From: Bacillota bacterium
GTDB lineage: Bacteria > Bacillota > Clostridia > Christensenellales > Aristaeellaceae
NCBI GenBank assembly: GCA_023409955.1
Contig: JAEYQQ010000111.1
Coordinates: 1 to 25,891 of the forward strand
Direction of reading: 5' to 3'
DNA: 25,891 bases
Shown: in pieces, positions 1 through 7,465 of the stretch
How positions within the stretch are numbered: position 1 is the first letter of the stretch
How the letters are laid out: the number at the start of each line of letters is the position of its first letter
Position numbers and translations under genes: made by a program
The notes under the pieces: model-generated
What the model was told of the DNA's origin: nothing
What the model saw: only the letters and a program-made list of their open reading frames with translations
The model's database searches: none

Positions 1-959
1 ACATTACTCTCACCAATTTATCAGAGAGTGAAATCGACCGGATCATTCGCCGTCATGCCAGCCCATTGTTCATATCCGTCCACGCCACAGACGGTAATGT
101 GCGCAAGCTTATGATGAAGAACCCTGAATCAGACAGAATCATGGAGCACCTTGAGCGTTTTGCCAAAGCAGGAATACAGTTTCATTGTCAGATCGTACTG
201 TGCCCCGGCATCAACGACGGAGCAATATTGGACAAAACACTTTCCGACCTCATATCCTTGTATCCTGCTGCCCGCTCTGCTGCGTTGGTTCCGGTTGGGC
301 TAACAAAACATAGAGAAGGTCTGGAACAGCTGCGTCCGTACACAAAGGAAACAGCCGCTGAGTTGATTGAGCGAATTAAGCCTCTGCAGCAAAAGAACCG
401 TGAAATGTATGACACTGCATTTGTTTTCCCGGCGGACGAGCTGTTTAGCTTAAGCGGGCTACCCCTTCCTGAGGAATCCTACTATGAAGCCTTTCCTCAA
501 CTTGAAAATGGAGTTGGACTGCTGCGCCTGTTTATCAGTGATGTGGAGCAATCGCAAGAGGATGACATTGTGCCATGCAGCGGCATCAATCACATTACGA
601 TTGCCTGCGGCACATCTGTCGCGCCTTTTTTACAGGAGCTTGCCACCCGATTCGCTCCACCAGAAATTCAGGTTGATGTAAAGCCAATTTATAACGATTT
701 CTTTGGCCGCACAATAACTGTGACAGGTTTAATCACCGGGCAGGATCTTGTTAAGCAATTACATGATGTAAAAACTGACCGGATACTGATTTGTGCCAAC
801 ATGCTAAGAGCTGAAGGTGACCTGTTTTTAGATGACATGTCCCTTTCTGAAGCAGCCCAGGCATTGCCTCCACCTCTTTTTGTGATTCCCAATAGCGGGA
901 AAGCTTTTTATCGCGCCTTATACGGCATAACCAATACGGAGGATCAAGACGATGCCTAA
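1..959 (+). CDS. DUF512 / PDZ-type radical SAM protein, C-terminal part (5' end outside window)
   Basis: The frame is open from base 3 to the stop at 957-959. The first visible residues are ITLTNLSESEIDRIIRRHAS, followed by LFISVHATDGNVRKLMMKNP, so the TTG at 66 is an internal codon and the gene starts upstream of the window. The segment FHCQIVLCPGINDG resembles the late radical-SAM core of DUF512-family proteins, and the roughly 200 residues after it would be the DUF512 domain. The N-terminal PDZ-like region and the CxxxCxxC iron-sulfur motif expected in the family lie off the window. Members usually sit directly before der in Clostridia, as here: the stop overlaps the der start by 8 bases, which implies co-transcription and translational coupling. 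The biochemical role of the family is not settled. Family call fairly firm, function unknown. Confidence 0.82.
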   Translation, partial: ITLTNLSESEIDRIIRRHASPLFISVHATDGNVRKLMMKNPESDRIMEHLERFAKAGIQFHCQIVLCPGINDGAILDKTLSDLISLYPAARSAALVPVGLTKHREGLEQLRPYTKETAAELIERIKPLQQKNREMYDTAFVFPADELFSLSGLPLPEESYYEAFPQLENGVGLLRLFISDVEQSQEDDIVPCSGINHITIACGTSVAPFLQELATRFAPPEIQVDVKPIYNDFFGRTITVTGLITGQDLVKQLHDVKTDRILICANMLRAEGDLFLDDMSLSEAAQALPPPLFVIPNSGKAFYRALYGITNTEDQDDA

Positions 960-2289
960 ACCCCTTGTAGCCATTGTAGGACGTCCTAATGTGGGCAAAT
1001 CCACGTTCTTTAACAAAATTTCAGGTAAGCGTATATCCATCGTTGAGGATATACCTGGAGTCACCCGTGACCGTATTTATGCCGATGTTGAATGGATGGG
1101 ACGCAAGTTTACCATGATTGATACCGGCGGCATCGATCCGTTAAGTGACGATGTGCTTCTTTCCCAAATGAGGCATCAAGCTCAAATCGCCATGGACATG
1201 GCGGATGTTATCTGCTTTTTTGTAGATGCAAGGGTTGGCCTCACGCCGGATGATGAAGAGGTTGCAAGGCTGCTGCGCAGAACCCGTAAGCCGCTTCTTT
1301 TGGTTGTAAACAAAATGGATCATACCGGCATGGAAGATGTGCTTTTTGAGTATTATGCGCTGGGCCTTGGTGACCCCATCGGCATTTCCAGTGTAAACAT
1401 GCTTGGTCTTGGCGATCTATTGGAACAGGTTGTTAATCTTCTCCCCCCACCGGAAGCGGATGAATTGGAAGAAACAGATCATGTTCTCCAGCTGGCGCTT
1501 GTAGGCAGGCCCAATGTAGGCAAAAGCTCTTTAGTCAATAAGCTCCTTAACCAGGAACGTACCATGGTATCTGATATCCCCGGCACCACCCGTGATGCCA
1601 TCGATACCCGCTTTACCGGCAAAGATGGAACGGAGTACAACATAATAGACACCGCCGGTATGCGGCGCAAGCGTGCCATTGAAGATGACACGCTGGAACG
1701 GTACAGTGTACTGCGCAGTATTGCAGCCATACGGCGTTGTGACGTTGCATTGATCTTAATCGATGCCAACGACGGCGTAACAGAGCAGGATACAAAGATT
1801 GCAGGCATGGTTCATGAAGAAGGCAAAGGTGCTGTCATTGTTGTTAACAAGTGGGATGCCATTGAAAAAGATACTGGCACGCTGGAAGCCTACCGCAAGG
1901 AAGTGCAGGAAGCACTGAAGTTTATGGACTATGCGCCTATTTTGTTCCTATCTGCATTGACAGGCCAGCGTGTACATACGGTTCTGGAGCATGTTGATCA
2001 GGTTTGGGCGCAATGCACCAAGCGTGTTCCTACCGGCTTGTTGAATGATATGCTAGCAGATGCACAAGGCTCTTTACAGCCCCCATCCACAGGCGGACGT
2101 AGGCTGAAAATCTATTATGCCACCCAACTGTCTGTATGCCCTCCCACTTTCATACTGTTTGTCAATGATGAAAAGCTGATGCATTTTGCGTATCAACGGT
2201 ACATTGAAAACCATTTCAGAAAAACCTTTGGTTTTGATGGAACACCATTACGCTTCATACTTAGGGAAAAGCATAAGGAGAACAAGTAA
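952..2289 (+). CDS. der: Ribosome biogenesis GTPase Der (EngA)
   Basis: A 445-residue double GTPase, close to the usual family length. The first G domain has Walker A GRPNVGKST at residues 10-18, then DTGG and NKMD. The second has GRPNVGKSS at about 185-193, DTAGM and NKWD. The last ~100 residues form the KH-like domain typical of Der. Der is an essential factor for 50S subunit maturation. The ATG lies inside the end of the upstream gene (8-base overlap) with GGAGG just before it, and the stop overlaps the plsY start by one base (TAATG). All nucleotide-binding motifs are intact, so it should be functional. Confidence 0.97.
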   Translation: MPKPLVAIVGRPNVGKSTFFNKISGKRISIVEDIPGVTRDRIYADVEWMGRKFTMIDTGGIDPLSDDVLLSQMRHQAQIAMDMADVICFFVDARVGLTPDDEEVARLLRRTRKPLLLVVNKMDHTGMEDVLFEYYALGLGDPIGISSVNMLGLGDLLEQVVNLLPPPEADELEETDHVLQLALVGRPNVGKSSLVNKLLNQERTMVSDIPGTTRDAIDTRFTGKDGTEYNIIDTAGMRRKRAIEDDTLERYSVLRSIAAIRRCDVALILIDANDGVTEQDTKIAGMVHEEGKGAVIVVNKWDAIEKDTGTLEAYRKEVQEALKFMDYAPILFLSALTGQRVHTVLEHVDQVWAQCTKRVPTGLLNDMLADAQGSLQPPSTGGRRLKIYYATQLSVCPPTFILFVNDEKLMHFAYQRYIENHFRKTFGFDGTPLRFILREKHKENK

Positions 2290-2897
2290 TGAATCAGGTG
2301 CTGACATATGTGGCTACGGCCGCAGCCGGTTATCTGTTAGGATCCATCTCCACAGGTTTGATTGTTGCTCAAAGCAGTTCCAATGTTGATCTGCGTAAGG
2401 AAGGCAGCAAAAGTACAGGGGCGACAAACGTAATGCGTGTACTGGGCAAAAAACCTGCTGCCATCACCTTTATCGGGGATTTTTTAAAAGTCTTTATAGC
2501 ATGTGCCATCGGTAGCTTGCTTTCCGGACATAATGGTGCGATGATTGCTGGACTTGCAGGCATCATTGGGCATAACTGGCCCGTTTACTACCAGTTCAAA
2601 GGTGGAAAAGGCGTCGCCGGTTCTGTTGCCGTTATGCTGTATCTTTACCCTGTGCCAGCTTTCATCGCAATCTCCTCTTTTTTCATAGTGCTGTCAGTCA
2701 CAAAGTTTGTTTCACTTGGAAGCATGATCATGCTGACATTGTTTTCACTTATTGTCATTGCAATGAATTTCAGTAATATTTTCACTATTCTATGGGCAAT
2801 CACAATAGCAGGCCTTTGTATTTACCGTCATAGAGCAAACATTGATAGACTAATAATGGGTACGGAGAACAAGACCACCTTCAAAAGCAAAAAGTAA
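2289..2897 (+). CDS. plsY: Glycerol-3-phosphate acyltransferase PlsY
   Basis: A 202-residue polytopic membrane protein that transfers the acyl group of acyl-phosphate to glycerol-3-phosphate, the first step of phospholipid synthesis in most Gram-positive bacteria. Family motifs are in order: an N-terminal membrane helix ending in GSIST, the loop GSKSTGATNVMRVLGK, then GGKGVAGSVAV in the middle and RHRANIDRL near the C-terminus. The start codon overlaps the der stop by one base. In many Clostridia gpsA and spoIVA follow plsY; here a hairpin terminator follows and the next gene is on the other strand, so that continuation has been lost or moved. Confidence 0.96.
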   Translation: MNQVLTYVATAAAGYLLGSISTGLIVAQSSSNVDLRKEGSKSTGATNVMRVLGKKPAAITFIGDFLKVFIACAIGSLLSGHNGAMIAGLAGIIGHNWPVYYQFKGGKGVAGSVAVMLYLYPVPAFIAISSFFIVLSVTKFVSLGSMIMLTLFSLIVIAMNFSNIFTILWAITIAGLCIYRHRANIDRLIMGTENKTTFKSKK

Positions 2898-2910
2898 AGT
2901 GTAGAATAGA

Positions 2911-2946
2911 AAAAGGTCCAGGAGATTTGATCACCTAGGACCTTTT
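2911..2946. terminator. Two-way hairpin terminator between plsY and the LOR/SDH gene
   Basis: AAAAGGTCC pairs with GGACCTTTT around an inner arm containing AGG and CCT. The arms are flanked by A and T runs on both sides, so the hairpin can end transcription from plsY (+) and from the convergent gene at 2969 (-). Confidence 0.8.
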
Positions 2947-2968
2947 CATTATAGCAAGTGGTGTATTA

Positions 2969-4060
2969 TCATTCTTTGCCAATGCCCCGCATCACGTGCA
3001 CCAAAAAGTCTTGAGCATTGGCAATAAAGCTGACAACAGACAAGCTGCCTCTGTCTCGAAGCTTGTTGACAGCAAACTCCGATATGTCCACAGTATAGAA
3101 AAACACGGGGCGAACCATTCCATCTCTTACGCAAAATGAAGGGGTCATGTTTCCTGTGGCAATGGTATGCAGCTGGGTAGCCAGACAGATCACAGTTGTT
3201 GCATGCTTCACCAGTGACCGCATATCATCTTGCCCATGATATACATCAGACACCACCTCTGGCAATGGTCCATCATCCCGAATGGAACCGGTCAGCACAA
3301 AGGGAATATCCTTTTTTACACAAGCATGCATGATGCCATCCTGAACCTTATATTCATTGATAAAGCTTGCTATAGATCCGCATCGGCGTATCTTGTTAAT
3401 GACATCAATATGGTGATAGTGTCCATTGAAAATTGATTCTTGCGTATATATATCCTGACCTAATGCCGTTCGAAACAGCCCGCCCTCCAGATCGTGGGTG
3501 GCCAACGCATTGCCTGCCATTAAACCATGAACATAACCTTGTTCAATCAAAGAGGTCATTGCATTTCGGGCATCTGAGTCAAAGGAGCAAGCCGGCCCCA
3601 GAACCCAAAGAATAAAGCCATGTTTACGTTCGTGTTCAAGCCTACCGTATAGTTCGTCATAATCCCGGGAGTAGGCTGTTTCACGGGAGCGGCCAGTACG
3701 GAAGGCAAAAGATTCTGCAGTATCTGCGCTTTTTCCAAATCCATCTGGATGAACATATATGCCCTCGCTGCCATCTTCCGTACGCCCCGTCACGACCATC
3801 TCACCTGCTTTTAAACGGCGGAATTCACGTATATCAATTCTACCATCCGGGCATAACACCGCTACACAGTCCATACGGGATTGCTCCGCCAGCACCCATT
3901 CTCCGTTTACTTTATAGTATTCAGGATAAATGGTAGTGGCATGATAATGATCTGGAGCCACCCCATCACATGGTGCTGGAGCAGCTCCAGCATCAGGAGC
4001 AGAAGAAAAGTGCTCCTTCTTGAAATCGGGTGCATGGTATACAGGCATGATAAAACGCAT
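2969..4060 (-). CDS. LOR/SDH domain protein, archaeal-type ornithine cyclodeaminase family (TIGR00300-like)
   Basis: About 363 residues. Recognised from the run of LOR/SDH-family motifs: MAGNALATHD (~181-190), HHIDVINKIRRCGSI (~216-230), GSIRDDGPLPEV (~258-269), ATGNMTPS (~301-308) and DRGS (~336). The family includes the archaeal ornithine cyclodeaminase and the C-terminal half of the cyanobacterial arginine-to-proline enzyme AgrE/ArgZ. A likely reaction is therefore ornithine to proline plus ammonia with bound NAD; this is inferred from family. No arginine dihydrolase domain is fused or adjacent. The ORF opens at 4081, but no ribosome site precedes that ATG. The ATG at 4060 has GGAGAG about 10 bases upstream and gives MRFIMPVYHAPDF, so it is preferred. 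Confidence 0.8.
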   Translation of the reverse strand: MRFIMPVYHAPDFKKEHFSSAPDAGAAPAPCDGVAPDHYHATTIYPEYYKVNGEWVLAEQSRMDCVAVLCPDGRIDIREFRRLKAGEMVVTGRTEDGSEGIYVHPDGFGKSADTAESFAFRTGRSRETAYSRDYDELYGRLEHERKHGFILWVLGPACSFDSDARNAMTSLIEQGYVHGLMAGNALATHDLEGGLFRTALGQDIYTQESIFNGHYHHIDVINKIRRCGSIASFINEYKVQDGIMHACVKKDIPFVLTGSIRDDGPLPEVVSDVYHGQDDMRSLVKHATTVICLATQLHTIATGNMTPSFCVRDGMVRPVFFYTVDISEFAVNKLRDRGSLSVVSFIANAQDFLVHVMRGIGKE

Positions 4061-4109
4061 TACACAAACACTCTCCAACATGATGCATAAAGTTATTCAT
4101 TTTCGCACA

Positions 4110-4138
4110 TTTATACATAATAAAGCAAATTACATCAA
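4110..4138 (-). promoter_or_regulatory. Putative sigma-A promoter of the LOR/SDH gene
   Basis: Read on the minus strand: TTGATG, a 17-base spacer, then TATAAA. The -10 is about 50 bases before the chosen ATG. The two divergent promoters of this 146-base region lie about 14 bases apart, back to back. Confidence 0.5.
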
Positions 4139-4151
4139 AAAGCAATGACCC

Positions 4152-4180
4152 TGTACATGCTGTACGCTTCCTGATATAAT
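4152..4180 (+). promoter_or_regulatory. Putative promoter of the rRNA methyltransferase gene with overlapping dyad
   Basis: TGTACA, a 17-base spacer and TATAAT. A perfect inverted repeat, GTACA-TGC-TGTAC (4153-4165), covers the -35 element and could be an operator. AAGGAGG lies just before the ATG at 4207. Confidence 0.55.
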
Positions 4181-4206
4181 GAGCACATTCCATCAAGGAG
4201 GAACCT

Positions 4207-5379
4207 ATGGCATCAGCAATATTGAACCACGGCAGGGAGTCCCGCGTATTGAGCGGCCATCCCTGGGTATTTCGCAGCGACATCAACCGTGTGGAGGGTA
4301 AACACCAGCCCGGTGATGTAATAAAAGTCGTATCCCATAAGGGCCGTGTACTGGGTATGGCCATGTATAACCCCCAGTCACAGATTGCCTTGCGGATGAT
4401 GAGTCTCAAGGAAGAGGCAATTGATGCCTCCTTTATCTATGGCAGAGTTAAGCGCGCCATTGAATATCGCAAAAAATTCGCTGACCTTCGCAGCTGCCGG
4501 CTGATTTTTGCCGAAAGCGACGGGCTGCCTGCCATGATCGTGGATAGTTTTGGCGGTGTGTTGGTGATGCAATGCCTTTCCCTTGGTATGGAGCGCTTTA
4601 AAATGGATGTTGTACAAGCTCTTTCGGAGCTTTTGCAACCGGATGGCATTTATGAGCGGAATGATGTGCCTGTTCGTGCCCTGGAGGGCTTGGATCAAAA
4701 AAAAGGTCTTTTGTGGGGCAGCGTACCCGATCGTGTGGAGATGATGGAAAACGGCGTCCGCTTTTTAGTGGATGTGAAAGAAGGCCAAAAAACTGGCTTC
4801 TTCTTGGATCAAAAAGAGAACAGGGCCGCTATTGCTCCCTTTGCCAGGGATGCCAAGGTATTAGATTGCTTTACCCATACAGGCAGCTTTGCCCTGCATG
4901 CGGGGCACTACGGTGCTCGTGAAGTGTTAGGTGTGGATATTTCAGATCATGCTTGCACCGTGGCTAGGGAAAATACCGCTGCAAACGGACTGGAAAAAAG
5001 CGTACAGTTTACCCAGGCAAATGCCTTTGATTTCCTGCGTACACAATGGGATCAAAAAGAGCAGTATGACATGATCATACTCGATCCCCCTGCGTTTACC
5101 AAAACCCGTTCTGCTATAGAAGGAGCAACAAGAGGCTATAAGGAAATCAACCTTCGGGCCATGAAGCTTTTGCGGGATGGCGGCTATCTTGTCACTTGTT
5201 CCTGCTCACAGCATATTTTACCGGGACCTTTCCTGGATATAGTAAAGGATGCCGCCAAGGATGCCCATGTGCAGCTGCGTCAGGTAGAATATCGAACCCA
5301 AGGCCGCGACCACCCTATTCTTCCAGCAGCACCGGAAACACAGTATTTGAAGTGCGGAATCTTTCAGGTTTTCTCATAA
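4207..5379 (+). CDS. rlmI: Class I rRNA (cytosine-C5) methyltransferase, RlmI-like
   Basis: A 390-residue protein with an N-terminal PUA-type RNA-binding domain (GHPWVFRSDINRVEG, then GDVIKV near residues 17-40) and a C-terminal Rossmann methyltransferase. The SAM-binding segment is VLDCFTHTGSFALHAG, the acidic loop is GVDIS, and the catalytic region is IILDPPAFTK followed by TCSCSQH, which supplies the cysteine expected of 5-methylcytosine enzymes. RlmI of E. coli methylates C1962 of 23S rRNA; the exact target here is inferred. The upstream AAGGAGG supports the ATG. Single-gene unit between its own promoter and a hairpin that contains its stop codon. Confidence 0.9.
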   Translation: MASAILNHGRESRVLSGHPWVFRSDINRVEGKHQPGDVIKVVSHKGRVLGMAMYNPQSQIALRMMSLKEEAIDASFIYGRVKRAIEYRKKFADLRSCRLIFAESDGLPAMIVDSFGGVLVMQCLSLGMERFKMDVVQALSELLQPDGIYERNDVPVRALEGLDQKKGLLWGSVPDRVEMMENGVRFLVDVKEGQKTGFFLDQKENRAAIAPFARDAKVLDCFTHTGSFALHAGHYGAREVLGVDISDHACTVARENTAANGLEKSVQFTQANAFDFLRTQWDQKEQYDMIILDPPAFTKTRSAIEGATRGYKEINLRAMKLLRDGGYLVTCSCSQHILPGPFLDIVKDAAKDAHVQLRQVEYRTQGRDHPILPAAPETQYLKCGIFQVFS

Positions 5380-5419
5380 GAAAATGGGCGCTGCTGCATA
5401 TGCATCGCCCATTTTCTTA
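5377..5419. terminator. Two-way terminator sharing both stop codons (rlmI-like / deoD)
   Basis: A perfect 14-bp stem, TAAGAAAATGGGCG (5377-5390) with CGCCCATTTTCTTA (5406-5419), and a 15-base loop. The first arm begins with the TAA of the plus-strand gene and the second ends with the TAA of deoD on the minus strand, so the convergent genes share one hairpin and no extra spacer. Confidence 0.88.
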
Positions 5420-6124
5420 TGCTACTTCCAGGGCAATTTCCATCATCTTCGTCAAAGCTGTCTGCCGCTGCTCAGCAGTCATACCTTCTCCTGTAAAAGG
5501 GTTATCGGAGATGGTGCAAAGACACAGTGCATTCTTACCCGCCCGAGCGGCATTTAAATACAATGCAGCGGCCTCCATTTCTACGGCTAAAACCCCAAGC
5601 TTCTGAAGCTTACCCAGGGGTTGCGACTCATCATAGAAGGTATCACTTGAATAGAGTGGCCCAGCCTTCACATCAACACCTATCATTTTGCCTGCATCCA
5701 CAGCTTTTATTAATAAATCAAAAGAGCAGCTGGGAGCAAGATTGCCCTGAAAACCAAATTGGGCGCCAAAATTGGAGTTGGTATAGGTGCTCATGCCAGC
5801 CACGATATCCTGTACCTTCAACTGCTGGCTGATAGCTCCGGCTGAACCTATGCGTAGAATATTTTCAACCCCATAAAAGTTGAAAAGCTCATAGGAATAG
5901 ATACCGATGGATGGCATACCCATTCCGGAAGCCATGACAGACACACGCTTGCCCTTGTAATATCCCGTATACCCTTGGACACCACGGACATTGTTTACTA
6001 GAACAGCATCCTGCAGATACGTTTCTGCAATAAACTTTGAACGAAGCGGATCACCAGGCATCAATACTGTTTGCGCAAAATCCCCCGCTTTAGCTGTAAT
6101 ATGAGGCGTTGGAATAAACTCCAT
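5417..6124 (-). CDS. deoD: Purine-nucleoside phosphorylase DeoD
   Basis: About 235 residues, the normal size of the hexameric DeoD type. It splits purine (deoxy)nucleosides with phosphate into base and ribose-1-phosphate in the cytosol. Visible family motifs: MPGDPLRSKFIA near the N-terminus, GMGMPSIGIYSYEL, LRIGSAGAI, AVEMEAAALY for ribose binding, and the catalytic-loop region TISDNPFTGEG near the end. The longer reading frame to 6187 has no ribosome site. The ATG at 6124 is preceded by GGAGGG at 6-base spacing and gives the standard MEFIPTPHI start. Confidence 0.96.
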   Translation of the reverse strand: MEFIPTPHITAKAGDFAQTVLMPGDPLRSKFIAETYLQDAVLVNNVRGVQGYTGYYKGKRVSVMASGMGMPSIGIYSYELFNFYGVENILRIGSAGAISQQLKVQDIVAGMSTYTNSNFGAQFGFQGNLAPSCSFDLLIKAVDAGKMIGVDVKAGPLYSSDTFYDESQPLGKLQKLGVLAVEMEAAALYLNAARAGKNALCLCTISDNPFTGEGMTAEQRQTALTKMMEIALEVA

Positions 6125-6164
6125 GTGTATCCCTCCATTTGGTTGTACTTCACCATCCTGATAT

Positions 6165-6195
6165 AGTATACCATATTTTATAGACAACCAATCAA
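6165..6195 (-). promoter_or_regulatory. Possible extended -10 promoter of deoD
   Basis: On the minus strand TGGTATACT gives an extended -10; TTGATT lies 19 bases upstream of TATACT as a weak -35. It sits about 40 bases before the deoD ATG and downstream of the cysK terminator. Confidence 0.4.
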
Positions 6196-6209
6196 TCTTC
6201 GCATTAATG

Positions 6210-6248
6210 CAAGAAAAAGCTCCAAGATCGACTTGGAGCTTTTTCTTG
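6210..6248 (-). terminator. Terminator of cysK
   Basis: A perfect 17-bp stem, CAAGAAAAAGCTCCAAG with CTTGGAGCTTTTTCTTG, with a 5-base loop. It begins about ten bases after the cysK stop and has a T-run in the minus-strand direction. Confidence 0.9.
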
Positions 6249-6257
6249 TTAATAAAA

Positions 6258-7190
6258 TCAAAAGGAGAACAGCGCGGTAGATAGATACCGCTCGCCTGTA
6301 TCAGGCAGGATCACAACGATTGTCTTCCCTTCATTCACAGGTCGTTTGGCCAGTTGAATGGCAGCCCATAGCGCAGCACCGGAGGATATGCCGACCAGTA
6401 CGCCCTCTGTATAGGCGATGGCTCTGCCGGTAGCAAAAGCATCCTCATTCGTAACAGGAATAATCTCGTCATAGATTCCCGTATTCAGCGTATTGGGCAC
6501 AAAGCCAGCACCGATACCTTGAATTTTATGGGGACCGGATTTGCCCTGTGATAATACGGGAGAATCAGCAGGCTCCACCGCTACAACCTTGATAGCTGCG
6601 TTCTTTGTTTTTAAGAACTTGCCAGCGCCTGAAATGGTACCTCCGGTACCTACACCGGATACGAGGATATCAATCTTGCCGTCTGTGTCCTCCCAAATTT
6701 CCGGGCCGGTGGTGGCAAAGTGAACTTCTGGGTTGGCAGGATTCTCAAACTGCCTGGGTAAAAAAGCATTGGGCAATTCTTGGGCAAGCTCTTCAGCCTT
6801 GGCGATAGCGCCCTTCATTCCTTTAGCGCCTTCGGTTAGTACAAGCTCAGCACCATAGGCCTTTAGCAGATTCCGGCGTTCTACGCTCATGGTTTCCGGC
6901 ATGGTCAGTATAACTTTGTATCCCCTTGCGGCAGCAACGGATGCAAGACCGATACCGGTATTGCCGCTGGTAGGTTCTACGATTACAGATCCTGGTTTTA
7001 AAAGCCCTTTTGCTTCAGCGTCATCAATCATTGCTTTGGCGATGCGATCCTTCACACTGCCGGCTGGATTGTAATACTCAAGCTTAGCAATAATATCGGC
7101 CTTCAAGCCTTCCTTTTCTTTCACATGTGTAAGTGCCAACAGCGGAGTTTTGCCGATCAGGTCGGTAATCTGCTGATAAATACGGGCCAT
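6258..7190 (-). CDS. cysK: Cysteine synthase A (O-acetylserine sulfhydrylase)
   Basis: A 310-residue PLP enzyme that makes cysteine from O-acetylserine and sulfide. The PLP lysine is in NPAGSVKDR (K47), the substrate loop is PTSGNTGIGLA, the phosphate-binding loop is GTGGTISG and the C-terminal serine is in GISSGAA. Length and motifs match CysK. AGAGGG precedes the ATG. It stands alone between a near-perfect promoter and a strong terminator; cysE is not adjacent. In Bacillus and Staphylococcus CysK also acts as a partner of the repressor CymR. A CymR-like gene is 5 kb away and the two promoters share a box (see 7217 and 12262). Confidence 0.97.
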   Translation of the reverse strand: MARIYQQITDLIGKTPLLALTHVKEKEGLKADIIAKLEYYNPAGSVKDRIAKAMIDDAEAKGLLKPGSVIVEPTSGNTGIGLASVAAARGYKVILTMPETMSVERRNLLKAYGAELVLTEGAKGMKGAIAKAEELAQELPNAFLPRQFENPANPEVHFATTGPEIWEDTDGKIDILVSGVGTGGTISGAGKFLKTKNAAIKVVAVEPADSPVLSQGKSGPHKIQGIGAGFVPNTLNTGIYDEIIPVTNEDAFATGRAIAYTEGVLVGISSGAALWAAIQLAKRPVNEGKTIVVILPDTGERYLSTALFSF

Positions 7191-7216
7191 TGATTATCCC
7201 TCTTTCACATTCTTAT

Positions 7217-7231
7217 AATTCCTAGTGGATT
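7217..7231 (-). promoter_or_regulatory. Candidate CymR/Rrf2-type operator at the cysK start site
   Basis: On the minus strand AATCCACTAGGAATT, an imperfect dyad starting a few bases after the -10. Its core CACTAGGAAT matches CAATAGGAAT found at the same place in the promoter of the Rrf2 gene (12266-12275). A repressor bound here would block start or early elongation. Inferred from the shared sequence only. Confidence 0.45.
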
Positions 7232-7238
7232 AGTATGC

Positions 7239-7267
7239 ATTATACACTATTTCCCGGGAAATGTCAA
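7239..7267 (-). promoter_or_regulatory. Consensus sigma-A promoter of cysK with palindrome in the spacer
   Basis: Exact TTGACA, 17-base spacer, exact TATAAT on the minus strand. The spacer holds the 14-base palindrome ATTTCCCGGGAAAT (7249-7262), which slightly overlaps the -35. This is among the strongest promoters in the window. Confidence 0.85.
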
Positions 7268-7407
7268 GTGGAGCATTGAAATAAACGGATAATTTTTCCT
7301 ATCCTTGTCCTGTTATAAGATTCTGCAGACCAAACGTACATTATACCCACAAAAGGCATTATCAATACCTTTTTAACCAGTGATTATTTATCTAAGGTAC
7401 TTCAGCT

Positions 7408-7449
7408 AAAAAAAAACAGGTCTTGCTCCCATACTAGAGATAAAGCCTG
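7408..7449 (-). terminator. Terminator after the GNAT gene
   Basis: On the minus strand an imperfect hairpin opens with CAGG and closes with CCTG, with interior pairs and a bulge, and is followed by nine T residues. It lies about 20 bases after the GNAT stop and ends the leftward gene set. The rest of 7191-7465 is the cysK promoter region and AT-rich sequence with no gene. Confidence 0.75.
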
Positions 7450-7465
7450 CTTTCATATGTATATA

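Noticed and set aside
5888..5896. A further TAGGAAT match within deoD
   Set aside because: It is in coding sequence, with no promoter beside it and without the CAm prefix; treated as chance.
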